A stretch of DNA of 21,145 bases from JAJDBU01 sp046756925 (GCA_046756925.1 JBHHXH010000053.1:1-21145), one strand, 5' to 3'. Counted from the first letter of the stretch, positions 7,800 through 15,169 are shown. Program-made: numbers and translations. Notes: a model not told the origin generated them from the sequence alone.

Positions 7800-8012
7800 A
7801 TGTATGCCGTTGCAGAAGTCATCGACGAAGCGTGTGTCGCGCACAAGGGATGCCGCCTATGTATCATGTATTGCCCCGAAGCCAATACCATCTTATTTGA
7901 TTCGGAGAAAAAAGTCGCGTCCGTGGTCGAACAAAGCTGTAAAGGATGCGAACTCTGTGTCGTCGTCTGCAGCGCGGCAAAGCATAATGCCATTCGATTG
8001 GTTCATCGGTAA
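7800..8012 (+). CDS. forE: 2-oxoacid:ferredoxin oxidoreductase, ferredoxin-like delta subunit
   Basis: This 70-residue protein carries eight cysteines in two ferredoxin motifs: C12-x5-C18-x2-C21-x3-C25-Pro and C47-x2-C50-x2-C53-x3-C57. It should bind two 4Fe-4S clusters and pass electrons from the beta-subunit cluster to free ferredoxin. The first motif has five residues between its first two cysteines instead of the usual two, and the second lacks the usual proline after the last cysteine. An AAGGAG site sits nine bases before the ATG, and the gene follows forG by 17 bases. The operon ends with an intrinsic terminator just downstream. Confidence 0.87.
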   Translation: MYAVAEVIDEACVAHKGCRLCIMYCPEANTILFDSEKKVASVVEQSCKGCELCVVVCSAAKHNAIRLVHR

Positions 8013-8039
8013 TCTTGATGATTCTCCAAAGCTTTTCTC

Positions 8040-8072
8040 ATCCCATCACGTGTTTCGTGATGGGATTTTTTT
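8040..8072 (+). terminator. intrinsic terminator after forE
   Basis: An 11-bp perfect stem, ATCCCATCACG (8040-8050) with CGTGATGGGAT (8056-8066), closes a TGTTT loop and runs into seven Ts (8066-8072). It ends the five-gene operon. Confidence 0.9.
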
Positions 8073-8099
8073 ATCACTTTTGCTAGATGGAGGCGATGT

Positions 8100-8339
8100 A
8101 TGCCTGGGAATGTAGAACAATCACGGCAAGACCTGTTGAATGCGATGGAAACCCTCAATCATCTCTTTGAACAAAAACTCGACGACCTAAGAAGGCAAGG
8201 AGCAGATGAAGAGGATTTAAATAGCTTGGAAAAAGGGATCCTCGCGATGAAAGATGCCGGCCGTATCTACCTGACATGGACCGATCATTTCATCGGACGC
8301 TTAAATGAAGTCGAATATATGGATCCATTGAGCGAATAG
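8100..8339 (+). CDS. small acidic helical protein of unknown function
   Basis: I do not recognise this 79-residue protein. It is rich in Leu, Glu, Asp and Lys, has no cysteine, no signal peptide and no membrane segment, and reads as two amphipathic helices (LNHLFEQKLDDLRRQG and NSLEKGILAMKDAGRIYL). A strong GGAGG ribosome-binding site lies about seven bases before the ATG, which supports genuine translation. It sits alone between the operon terminator and the promoter of the mglB gene. A role linked to either neighbour is not shown by the sequence. Confidence 0.6.
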   Translation: MPGNVEQSRQDLLNAMETLNHLFEQKLDDLRRQGADEEDLNSLEKGILAMKDAGRIYLTWTDHFIGRLNEVEYMDPLSE

Positions 8340-8361
8340 CCTCCGATTCCGTCGAGAATAT

Positions 8362-8390
8362 TTGCGCAAGTGCAATTCCAGTGGTATAAA
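8362..8390 (+). promoter_or_regulatory. sigma-70 promoter for mglB-mglA
   Basis: TTGCGC (8362-8367), a 17-base spacer and TATAAA (8385-8390) precede mglB. The -10 also has the extended TGG (8382-8384) immediately upstream. Transcription would start near 8397, leaving a leader of about 35 bases. Confidence 0.6.
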
Positions 8391-8431
8391 TAAATGGTCA
8401 AGTTGGGATGGCGCATATAGGCTAGGGGCAT

Positions 8432-8923
8432 ATGTTAAATCAGGATCTGGTACTCTACGAAGCAGACTTCAAACTCCTCGAAAAAGAACTGTCGAGACTC
8501 AACCACCTCGCCAATGGCAAAGTTTCGTTCCTCGTCGATAAAGACGGCCAATTGATCGCCAGCGTGGGGGAGACAGCAAATATCGACACGACCTCCCTCG
8601 CCTCGCTGACCGCCGGAAATATCGCGGCGACGGGAGGCATGGCAAAACTCCTCGGCGAAAAGGAATTTTCTCTATTGTTTCACGAAGGAGAAAAAGACAA
8701 TATCCATATCTCCCTGGTTGGACAAAGGGCAATTCTGGTCATCATCTTCGATCACCGTTCTTCATTGGGACTCGTACGCTTGAGGGCAAAAAAGAGCGTC
8801 ATTATCCTCACCGAAATATTCAATAAGTTACTCGTAAAAATGACGGAAACAGATCGTGCGGCGGAAGACGCTTCTCTATTCACGGAAATAACCGAAGACG
8901 ACATTGAAAACCTTTTCAGCTAA
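8432..8923 (+). CDS. mglB: roadblock/LC7 protein MglB
   Basis: MglB is the partner and GTPase-activating protein of the polarity GTPase MglA. The 163 residues match the Myxococcus-type family closely as I know it: FLVDKDGQLIASVGE (about 33-47), NIDTTSLASLTAGNIAA (50-66), a FHEG loop, then FDHRSSLGLVRLR (106-118) in the roadblock fold. The C-terminal acidic tail DDIENLFS is the segment described in Myxococcus MglB as contacting MglA. The ATG has an AGGGG ribosome-binding site. mglA follows after 98 bases on the same strand, which confirms the pairing. Cytoplasmic; no membrane segment. Confidence 0.93.
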   Translation: MLNQDLVLYEADFKLLEKELSRLNHLANGKVSFLVDKDGQLIASVGETANIDTTSLASLTAGNIAATGGMAKLLGEKEFSLLFHEGEKDNIHISLVGQRAILVIIFDHRSSLGLVRLRAKKSVIILTEIFNKLLVKMTETDRAAEDASLFTEITEDDIENLFS

Positions 8924-9021
8924 AAATTACCTTTATCCATGCACTCAGGGATCCGAACCTTTGCAGCACGATCCGGATAACCGTTTAAAACGTCAAACCC
9001 TGCTTTCTGGAAAATATTAAC

Positions 9022-9609
9022 ATGTCTTTTATCAATTACTCCGCACGAGAAATCAGTTGCAAGATTGTTTATTACGGACCGGGTCTGTGCGGAAAGACAA
9101 CCAACCTGCATTATATCTATAAAAAGGTCAATCCAGACAGCAAAGGCAAAATGATTTCGCTGGCAACGAAAACCGAGCGGACGCTCTTCTTCGATTTTCT
9201 CCCTTTGGCGCTTGGGAGCATCAAGGGATTCAAGGTTCGTTTCCATCTCTACACCGTTCCAGGCCAGATTTTTTACGATGCCAGTCGAAAACTCATCCTG
9301 CGAGGGATAGATGGCGTCATCTTTGTCGCCGACTCTCAGGTAGAAAGGACAGAAGCCAACTTAGAAAGCATCGACAATCTGACGAAGAACTTAAAAGAAC
9401 ACGGATTCGAACTCGAAAATATCCCTTATGTCATTCAATACAACAAACGCGATCTACCGAATACCGTCCCGGTAGAGGAGATGGAACGCACATTAAATCC
9501 CAGAAAAGTCCCCTCCTTCGAAGCTGTGGCTCCGAAAGGAGACGGCGTCTTTGAGACACTGAAAGAGGTCGCCAAGATGGTGATCATGGAACTGAAGAAG
9601 AAGTCCTAG
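9022..9609 (+). CDS. mglA: Ras-like polarity GTPase MglA
   Basis: MglA switches between GTP and GDP forms and sets the leading pole for gliding, type IV pili or other polar machinery. The 195-residue length is standard. G1 is GPGLCGKTT (19-27), with the Cys typical of MglA; the G3 region reads TVPGQ (78-82), where Thr replaces the usual Asp of Ras DxxG, a hallmark of the family; G4 is NKRD (141-144). The opening MSFINYSARE and the FHLYTVPGQIFYDASRKLIL segment are near-diagnostic. The ribosome-binding site is weak (GGAAAA), so expression may depend on coupling to mglB. The gene converges with the meaB operon over 59 bases, where no good terminator is visible. Confidence 0.96.
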   Translation: MSFINYSAREISCKIVYYGPGLCGKTTNLHYIYKKVNPDSKGKMISLATKTERTLFFDFLPLALGSIKGFKVRFHLYTVPGQIFYDASRKLILRGIDGVIFVADSQVERTEANLESIDNLTKNLKEHGFELENIPYVIQYNKRDLPNTVPVEEMERTLNPRKVPSFEAVAPKGDGVFETLKEVAKMVIMELKKKS

Positions 9610-9668
9610 ATTTTACCGCATATCCGACCCAAAATTCCGTTTTAGGGGTTGACCCATGACCCCAGATC

Positions 9669-10598
9669 TCAAACCCGATTTCCATTAATTCCTTTTTCCA
9701 AGCACCATGCATCGACGAGCCCATAGGGATCGGCTTTTCGAAGGAGGATCGGATCGATCGCATCGTCCGTAAAAGAAATGACATTTTGGGCATTAAAGAA
9801 TCTTTCATGAAGATACGATTGAAGGGCTTCCTTCAATATCGCACGCTTCTTGGTGGGATTGGAATGGTTTTTCTTGAGCGTTCTTCCTAGGTGGGTGAAC
9901 AAAGGCCCGATGCCGGAGCCATGCTCGGCCGAAACTTTCAATATCTTGCGTTCCGGATCAAAGGTTTTCATCTGTTGAAAAAAAGCAGCACTCTCGGGAA
10001 AATCCCCTTTATTGACAACAATGACATCCCCAATCTCGTAGAGTCCTGCCTTCATCGCTTGAACCTCATCGCCCATGCCGGGCGCCAATACCAAAAGAAC
10101 CGTCTCCGCCATGCCAACAATTTGAACTTCATCCTGTCCGACACCAATGGTCTCGATCAATATAATATCCTTTCCCATCGCGTCGAGGACAAGGATGGCA
10201 TCAAAAAGCGCCGGACCAAGCCCTCCCCTCCACCCCCTGGCCGAAAAACTCCGAATAAAAACATCCTGATCGAGAAAGTGCCGGTGCATGCGAAGGCGAT
10301 CTCCAAGAATCGCGCCTCCCGTAAAGGGGCTGGATGGATCCACGGCAAGGACACCGATCGATCGTTTTTTTTCCCGAAAGGCGTCGATCAGCCGATTGAT
10401 CAGGGTGCTTTTACCCACTCCGACCGGGCCGGTCACCCCAAGCAGTTTTGCCCTTCCGGTATAGGGATAGAGCGCTTTCAGGAGAGGAAAGATTTCCGGA
10501 CGCCGGTCTTCAATTCGGGTCAGCAGCTTCGATACGGCTCGAACATCTCCACTCAGAATCGCCTGAACGCTTGTTTCGATAGGATGGATGGACGCCAT
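9669..10598 (-). CDS. meaB: MeaB/ArgK-type GTPase (methylmalonyl-CoA mutase chaperone family)
   Basis: MeaB GTPases load and protect cobalamin-dependent acyl-CoA mutases. The 309-residue protein has the P-loop GPVGVGKST (57-65), the VDPSSPFTGGAILGDR switch-I signature (87-101), SARGWRGGLG (119-128), the G3 region ETIGVGQDE (149-157) and a base-recognition NKGD (196-199) where NKAD is more common. It lies 89 bases after an acyl-CoA dehydrogenase gene and is probably the last gene of that operon. No mutase gene lies in the window, so its partner is elsewhere or the protein serves a different B12 enzyme. Cytoplasmic. Confidence 0.88.
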   Translation of the reverse strand: MASIHPIETSVQAILSGDVRAVSKLLTRIEDRRPEIFPLLKALYPYTGRAKLLGVTGPVGVGKSTLINRLIDAFREKKRSIGVLAVDPSSPFTGGAILGDRLRMHRHFLDQDVFIRSFSARGWRGGLGPALFDAILVLDAMGKDIILIETIGVGQDEVQIVGMAETVLLVLAPGMGDEVQAMKAGLYEIGDVIVVNKGDFPESAAFFQQMKTFDPERKILKVSAEHGSGIGPLFTHLGRTLKKNHSNPTKKRAILKEALQSYLHERFFNAQNVISFTDDAIDPILLRKADPYGLVDAWCLEKGINGNRV

Positions 10599-10687
10599 AT
10601 TTTCCGATAATAGACGCTTTGGACCGCCCCGATCTCGCCCGGAGCTTTACTGTACGCCTCTGATCTCTTTAGATGAATCGATATGAA

Positions 10688-11830
10688 TCATGAATTCAAA
10701 AGGACCTTGGCGATCACATTCCGTTGAATCTCGGAGGTGCCTTCCCCGATCTCGCAAAGCTTCGCATCCCGAAAGATGCGCTCAACCTCGGCCTCCTTCA
10801 TATATCCCAATCCGCCATGAATTTGAATTGCCTGATGGGTCGTGCGCATGGCCACTTCCGATGCAAAGAGCTTGGCCTCGGCCGCCGCCAGTTGGTAGGA
10901 TTGGCCCCGGTCTTTTAGAAGGGCGGCCCGATAGACCAACAGACGCGCCGCATCGACCTCGGTGGACATATCGGATAATTTTGATTGAATGGCTTGAAAC
11001 AAACCGATCGCGTGACCGAATTGTTCGCGTGTTTTAGCGTAGCGCATCGACGCCTCCAGCGCGCCACGCGCCAAACCGACCGCCATGGCCGCAATCCCGA
11101 TGCGTCCTCCATTTAATATCTCAAGCGCGTCTTGAAAACCGTGATGAAGTTGTCCGATCAGATTTTCCTTCGGGACACGGACCTTCTCCAGATGGATCGC
11201 CGCCGTATCCGAGGCGCACACGCCCAGTTTTTTTTCGACCCTCCCCACAATAAGCCCTTGCGTCTCCCGCGGAACGACAAAGGCGGAGATGCCCTTCACC
11301 CCAGGCTCCGGATCCGTTTTTGCCATCACCACATAGATGCCGGCGGTCGATCCCTGCGTGATAAAAAGTTTTCCGCCCGAAATCACCCAATGATCGCCCT
11401 CCATTACGGCGTTTGTTTTCATCGCGGCGGCATCCGAACCCGATCCGGCTTCGGTCAAGGCCCAGGCGCCCAATCGTTCTCCTTTGGCAAGGGGGACCAC
11501 AAAGGTTTTCCTTTGATACGCATCTCCAAAACGGTATAGATGAGCGGTACAGAGCGCATTGTGCGAAGCGACAATCAAGGCCACGGCTCCATCGACACGT
11601 GCAAGTTCCTCCAAAATAATGACCGTCTCCATCGTCCCCATCCCCCCTCCCCCAAGGTTCTCCGGGATTCCGATTCCGAATAATTTCAAGGCCGCCAATT
11701 TAGGAATGAGCGCATAAGGGAAAGCGGATGCCTCATCCCGCGCCATTGCATCCGGTGCGATTTCCCGCGACGCAAAATCCCGGAGGGTTTGTTGTAGAAA
11801 GGATTGTTCGTCAGTGAGACGAAAGTCCAT
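10688..11830 (-). CDS. acyl-CoA dehydrogenase
   Basis: This 380-residue flavoprotein would oxidise an acyl-CoA to the 2-enoyl-CoA, passing electrons to an electron-transfer flavoprotein. The N-terminal helical domain starts MDFRLTDEQ, the FAD-binding signature ALTEAGSGSDAAAMKT lies around 129-144, and a C-terminal TREQFG motif and IQIHGGLGYMKE block are intact. The predicted catalytic base is Glu363 in IGEGTSEIQR, where short- and medium-chain members have YEGT or GEGT. The size fits the short-chain/glutaryl/branched-chain group; the exact substrate cannot be read. Its start overlaps the end of the upstream DUF35 gene by 20 bases, so the two are coupled. Confidence 0.93.
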   Translation of the reverse strand: MDFRLTDEQSFLQQTLRDFASREIAPDAMARDEASAFPYALIPKLAALKLFGIGIPENLGGGGMGTMETVIILEELARVDGAVALIVASHNALCTAHLYRFGDAYQRKTFVVPLAKGERLGAWALTEAGSGSDAAAMKTNAVMEGDHWVISGGKLFITQGSTAGIYVVMAKTDPEPGVKGISAFVVPRETQGLIVGRVEKKLGVCASDTAAIHLEKVRVPKENLIGQLHHGFQDALEILNGGRIGIAAMAVGLARGALEASMRYAKTREQFGHAIGLFQAIQSKLSDMSTEVDAARLLVYRAALLKDRGQSYQLAAAEAKLFASEVAMRTTHQAIQIHGGLGYMKEAEVERIFRDAKLCEIGEGTSEIQRNVIAKVLLNS

Positions 11831-12320
11831 TATGACCGACCTCTTTCAGAATAAAATAAACATCCGTGGCCAAAAACCGACTATTCCTTAAAAATCGTGC
11901 TTCGACGGCCATTCCGATTCGGATCGGCGTCTCTTCCGCACCCACCAGTCGAGACAGCAAGAGGGTATCGAATGCTTCAAACTCGACCATGATCAAGGTA
12001 AACGGCGTTTCTTCTAAAAAGGCCTCTCCACCAAAATGGCATGTTGTATAGGTATGAATCGTACCGGTATGCGGCAAAACCATCCAACGGGTCTTGGCGC
12101 CGCAGTGCATGCAATGGGACCGTGGCGTCGCAAATTTCATCGGGCAGGCCATACAGGCACTCCCCATCAATTTCCCTTTCGAGAGGCCCTGAAAAAAAGG
12201 GGAATCCTGCGCATAGGAATGAATATAGTCGATTTGATAAGGCCATTTCATAATGATTGGGTCGATATTGTAGAGGACACCGCCTTCTTCCGTTTCACGG
12301 ATACGAGATTTTTTACCCAC
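11811..12320 (-). CDS. Zn-ribbon/OB-fold (DUF35) acyl-CoA-associated protein
   Basis: The 169-residue protein has a rubredoxin-like zinc ribbon (C56, C59, C70, C73; CMAC-x10-CMHC) followed by an OB-fold, the DUF35 arrangement. Such proteins usually pair with thiolases or hydratases and bind CoA thioesters. I chose the GTG at 12320 because an excellent GGAGGGG ribosome-binding site stands six bases before it; the frame stays open to an ATG at 12413, but that extension is serine-rich and unlike the family. An ATG at 12251 is a shorter alternative without a Shine-Dalgarno. The conserved MKWPYQIDY and DSPFFQGL segments (24-45) come before the ribbon. It is the first gene of the operon with the acyl-CoA dehydrogenase; no thiolase is nearby. 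Confidence 0.82.
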   Translation of the reverse strand: MGKKSRIRETEEGGVLYNIDPIIMKWPYQIDYIHSYAQDSPFFQGLSKGKLMGSACMACPMKFATPRSHCMHCGAKTRWMVLPHTGTIHTYTTCHFGGEAFLEETPFTLIMVEFEAFDTLLLSRLVGAEETPIRIGMAVEARFLRNSRFLATDVYFILKEVGHNGLSSH

Positions 12321-12475
12321 GATCTTCCCCTCCAAATCTGGATGGCCGACATGGAACAATTCGCCGATGGAAATCGACGAGGATGATGAATGCAACTCAA
12401 GATAGCATAGCATAAATGAATCAGGGGTCTCGAAAACAAATTGCCATTCGATGACACTTTTTTACTGCCACCTGT

Positions 12476-12488
12476 AACACATTGTGTT
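12476..12488. promoter_or_regulatory. palindromic operator candidate
   Basis: AACACA-T-TGTGTT is a perfect 6+1+6 palindrome in the intergenic space between the divergent acyl-CoA operon and the 75-residue protein gene. It lies about 155 bases upstream of the DUF35 start and about 80 upstream of the sigma-28-like -35. The owner of the site is not identifiable. Confidence 0.3.
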
Positions 12489-12556
12489 TTATTTTAGAAA
12501 AAAGGTCGCTTTTTCCAATAGAATCGTAAAACATTCGAGTGATATCTATTTTTCGC

Positions 12557-12583
12557 TCAAGTTTTGATCATTTTATCCGATAC
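12557..12583 (+). promoter_or_regulatory. sigma-28 (FliA)-like promoter
   Basis: TCAAGTTT (12557-12564), exactly 11 bases, then TCCGATAC (12576-12583). Against the enterobacterial FliA consensus TAAAGTTT-N11-GCCGATAA this is seven of eight and six of eight matches with exact spacing. Transcription would begin about 30 bases before the 75-residue gene at 12621. No comparable sigma-70 site was seen here. Confidence 0.55.
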
Positions 12584-12620
12584 ATTAATATGAATATCTT
12601 TTAAACGGCGAAGGAGCGGC

Positions 12621-12848
12621 ATGGAAATTACGATATCTCAGGCCCAAAATGTATTGAGAACCTATGAATATCTTATCAAACCCAAACCGGACCGCCCGGG
12701 AGCAAAGGAAAAAAATGTAAAAAACACGCAAAACAAACCTCCAAACGCCCTCGATCGAGTGACGATTTCTGAACAGTCCAGAGACCGTCTAAAAGAGGAT
12801 TTACAATCCAAGCAGGAACGTCCTTTCCCGACCATCGATGAAGCATAA
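12621..12848 (+). CDS. small FlgM-reminiscent protein, unknown function
   Basis: The 75-residue protein is hydrophilic, with a central lysine/asparagine/proline-rich linker (about 22-42) and the motif DRVTISEQSRDRL (45-57), which resembles the D-x-V-x-(I/L)-S-x-x-(A/S)-R segment seen in FlgM and other small flagellum-associated proteins. It lacks the longer C-terminal helices of a full FlgM, so an anti-sigma function is only a suggestion. A strong GAAGGAG ribosome-binding site and an upstream sigma-28-like promoter support real, possibly motility-linked expression. Its end overlaps the start of the receiver-domain gene by 11 bases. No cysteine, signal peptide or membrane segment. Confidence 0.65.
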   Translation: MEITISQAQNVLRTYEYLIKPKPDRPGAKEKNVKNTQNKPPNALDRVTISEQSRDRLKEDLQSKQERPFPTIDEA

Positions 12849-13437
12849 ATTGCCCAGCGGCATGCATCAAATGCCTAGAGAAAGTAAAATCAACATTCTT
12901 GTCGTTGATGATGATAGAGGTCCAAGAACGCTCTTAAAGACCGCACTTCTCGACAAGGGTTTCCAAGTCAGTACTGCCAAAAGCGGTGAAGAAGCCTGTC
13001 AAGCGATTGACGACTGTCATTTTGATCTCGTTCTCACAGACTTGAAAATGCCTGGTTTAAACGGCATCGTTTTATTAAAAAAGATTAAGATGCGTTCGCC
13101 GGAAACCCTCGTCATCTTGATTACCGGGTACTCTTCCCTCAAGTCGGCAATCGATGCCATCCGGGAAGGGGCCTACGACTACCTTACAAAGCCCTTTCAA
13201 TTGGACGAGTTGTACATTGTCGTAAACCACGCATGCGAAAGAATCAATTTAATAAAAGAAAACAGTAGGTTACTAGATATTTTGAAGGAAATTCACGAAA
13301 AAGCCGCCAAAGAAGCCGAAAACCATGACACGCCGTATTCCGGTCATGAAGACAGCCTTGGTTTGATTCAATCACTCAGACAGCAACTCCTCAAGGTCTA
13401 CTCAAGATCGGCCGCGCCAAAAACACCACAGTCATAA
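12838..13437 (+). CDS. stand-alone response regulator (receiver domain)
   Basis: The 199-residue protein has a complete receiver domain: acidic pocket D24-D25-D26, phospho-acceptor Asp68 in VLTDLKMPG, switch Thr96 in LITGYSS, and Lys118 in LTKPF. The region after about 135 is helical and highly charged (KEIHEKAAKEAENH) with no DNA-binding or enzymatic domain, so it probably signals by protein contact. No histidine kinase is adjacent. The ATG at 12838 lies inside the preceding gene and lacks a Shine-Dalgarno, consistent with coupled translation; in-frame ATGs at 12862 and 12871 are possible shorter starts that keep the whole receiver. Confidence 0.9.
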   Translation: MKHKLPSGMHQMPRESKINILVVDDDRGPRTLLKTALLDKGFQVSTAKSGEEACQAIDDCHFDLVLTDLKMPGLNGIVLLKKIKMRSPETLVILITGYSSLKSAIDAIREGAYDYLTKPFQLDELYIVVNHACERINLIKENSRLLDILKEIHEKAAKEAENHDTPYSGHEDSLGLIQSLRQQLLKVYSRSAAPKTPQS

Positions 13438-13624
13438 GAAACGACCAAAAGACGGTAAAAATACGCGTCTCCCGCATAATCATTAATCCATGGCATGTAC
13501 ATTGCTTAACTCTAAGGTAAAACCATTTGGCGTTACATACGCTTGACCTCCCCTTAAAGATATGATCGAAGGGAGGTCGGGTTTCGAAAATTCAATCAAT
13601 ATGAACCATCACTTGGGGGATGAT

Positions 13625-15127
13625 ATGTTACAAGGGACGCAGATTACTTTTCTTAGCTCAAATCCGCAGGTGCATCAACCCATCCTCGATTACTTAGAAG
13701 ATCGAAAGGCAGAGGTCCGAACCGCAGACACCCTGGTTCTCGAAAAAAAACCCGATGTCCTTCCGCCGGATGTGATTCTCATAGATACCGGATTTCCAAG
13801 TTTCCAACTCTTAAAATTTATAAAATCGCTTCAGGCGCGTCAATCGACCGCCACCATCATTCTTATAGGACCGAATCTAGAAATAAATAATTTCGGTGGT
13901 TTTCTTCGCACAGGCGTATTCGATTATTTAAAAACGCCCGTTCCTCCGAATCGCCTTGAAAAATCGATTTTGGAAGGCCTCAAAAACCGCGAGAATCTTT
14001 TCAAGGTGCTTGCCCTTTCGGATAAACTGGAAAGCGCCAACAAAGCGCTTTCGAGCGAGCGGGATCAGCTAAAGTGCTGGAACAATAATTTGAGCCAGAT
14101 CTACGATCTCAACCAAAGACTGAGCGAATCCCTCCATATCGACGAAGTGGTCGACGCCTTGATGACGAATATTAAAAAGATCGTTCCATGCGATATCGCC
14201 TGTCTTTATTTAAAAAGATGGGATCGTGTTCACGTTGAGGCCGATCGAGAAATATGGGAACATCTTTTCGAAGGCATCAAAGAGGAAACGAGACAGGAGG
14301 GGCTCAGATTAACGAAAAATAAACAAAGCGCCTTACAGTCCATCATCCGATATGGAAACCCGGAAATCATTGTGCCCCTCGGTGTTGGAAATAATAAAGT
14401 GGGACTGCTCCGCCTGATCCGGAAAAGAAACAGAGGCTTGGAGCATCCGAAAAAGGAACAATCGGCAGTAAACGGCACCTTTAACAATTATCAATCCAAG
14501 ATCATTTCAATGATCTCCGCCCCGTTATCCATCGCGATTCGAAATGCGGAAATGTATAAAAAAGTGGAAGATCTCGTCGTGAAAGATGCCCTGACCAATA
14601 CGCTAAACCGTCGGGCGTTCACCGGCATCTTGGAACGGGAATTCAGGCGCGCGGAACGTTACAACAGCGCACTTGCGTTAATGGTGATCGATCTCGATCA
14701 CTTTAAAAAGATCAACGACACCTTTGGACACATGGTCGGGGATCAGGTGCTTCGAGAAATGGCGTCGATCTTCCAAAAAAGCCTCCGGGAAATCGACATC
14801 CTCGTGCGATACGGAGGAGAAGAATTTGTCGTCATCCTCCCGGGAACGAACCTCCAAAAGGGTATGATCGTTGCCAACCGCATCAAAGACCGTGTCGAAA
14901 CCGCAACTTTTCACAAGAACTCGGATGCAATACGGATGACCGTCAGCATCGGCATCGCAAATTACCCCGTTCCGCCGATCATCAACAATCCCGAAACGCT
15001 ATTTTTTCAAGCGGATCAAGCCTTATATGCCGCCAAGCGAGCCGGCCGAAATCGTATCGTGGCTTTTGATTTCGCACCGGATAACGGATGTAAGGAGATG
15101 GCTTTAGAAGAACAGACGGCCTCTTAG
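13625..15127 (+). CDS. diguanylate cyclase with receiver-like and GAF-like regions
   Basis: This about 500-residue protein would make cyclic di-GMP. The order is: degenerate receiver-like domain (about 5-120) keeping an Asp in LIDTG and Lys in YLKTP but with SSN in place of the acidic pocket; a coiled helix with a following GAF-like region (about 165-315); and a GGDEF domain (about 320-485). The active site reads RYGGEEF, and RxxD (REID) lies five residues before it, so the inhibitory I-site is present. I prefer the ATG at 13625, which has a GGGGGA ribosome-binding site; an in-frame ATG at 13562 would add 21 unconserved residues. The receiver-like part may be phosphorylation independent. A PilZ gene follows. 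Confidence 0.9.
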   Translation: MLQGTQITFLSSNPQVHQPILDYLEDRKAEVRTADTLVLEKKPDVLPPDVILIDTGFPSFQLLKFIKSLQARQSTATIILIGPNLEINNFGGFLRTGVFDYLKTPVPPNRLEKSILEGLKNRENLFKVLALSDKLESANKALSSERDQLKCWNNNLSQIYDLNQRLSESLHIDEVVDALMTNIKKIVPCDIACLYLKRWDRVHVEADREIWEHLFEGIKEETRQEGLRLTKNKQSALQSIIRYGNPEIIVPLGVGNNKVGLLRLIRKRNRGLEHPKKEQSAVNGTFNNYQSKIISMISAPLSIAIRNAEMYKKVEDLVVKDALTNTLNRRAFTGILEREFRRAERYNSALALMVIDLDHFKKINDTFGHMVGDQVLREMASIFQKSLREIDILVRYGGEEFVVILPGTNLQKGMIVANRIKDRVETATFHKNSDAIRMTVSIGIANYPVPPIINNPETLFFQADQALYAAKRAGRNRIVAFDFAPDNGCKEMALEEQTAS

Positions 15128-15169
15128 TCGTCTTGAATTTTCAAACCCGATTAATTGGAGCACACGATT

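Noticed and set aside
9640..9665. GGGGT...ACCCC hairpin between mglA and meaB as a bidirectional terminator
   Set aside because: The stem is only five base pairs and no T tract follows on either strand.
12321..12413. N-terminal extension of the DUF35 protein to an ATG at 12413
   Set aside because: The extension is serine-rich and unlike the family, whereas the GTG at 12320 has an almost perfect ribosome-binding site.
15155..15169. TTG start for the PilZ protein
   Set aside because: The TTG overlaps the GGAG that serves the ATG at 15170, and the RxxxR motif starts right after that ATG as usual.
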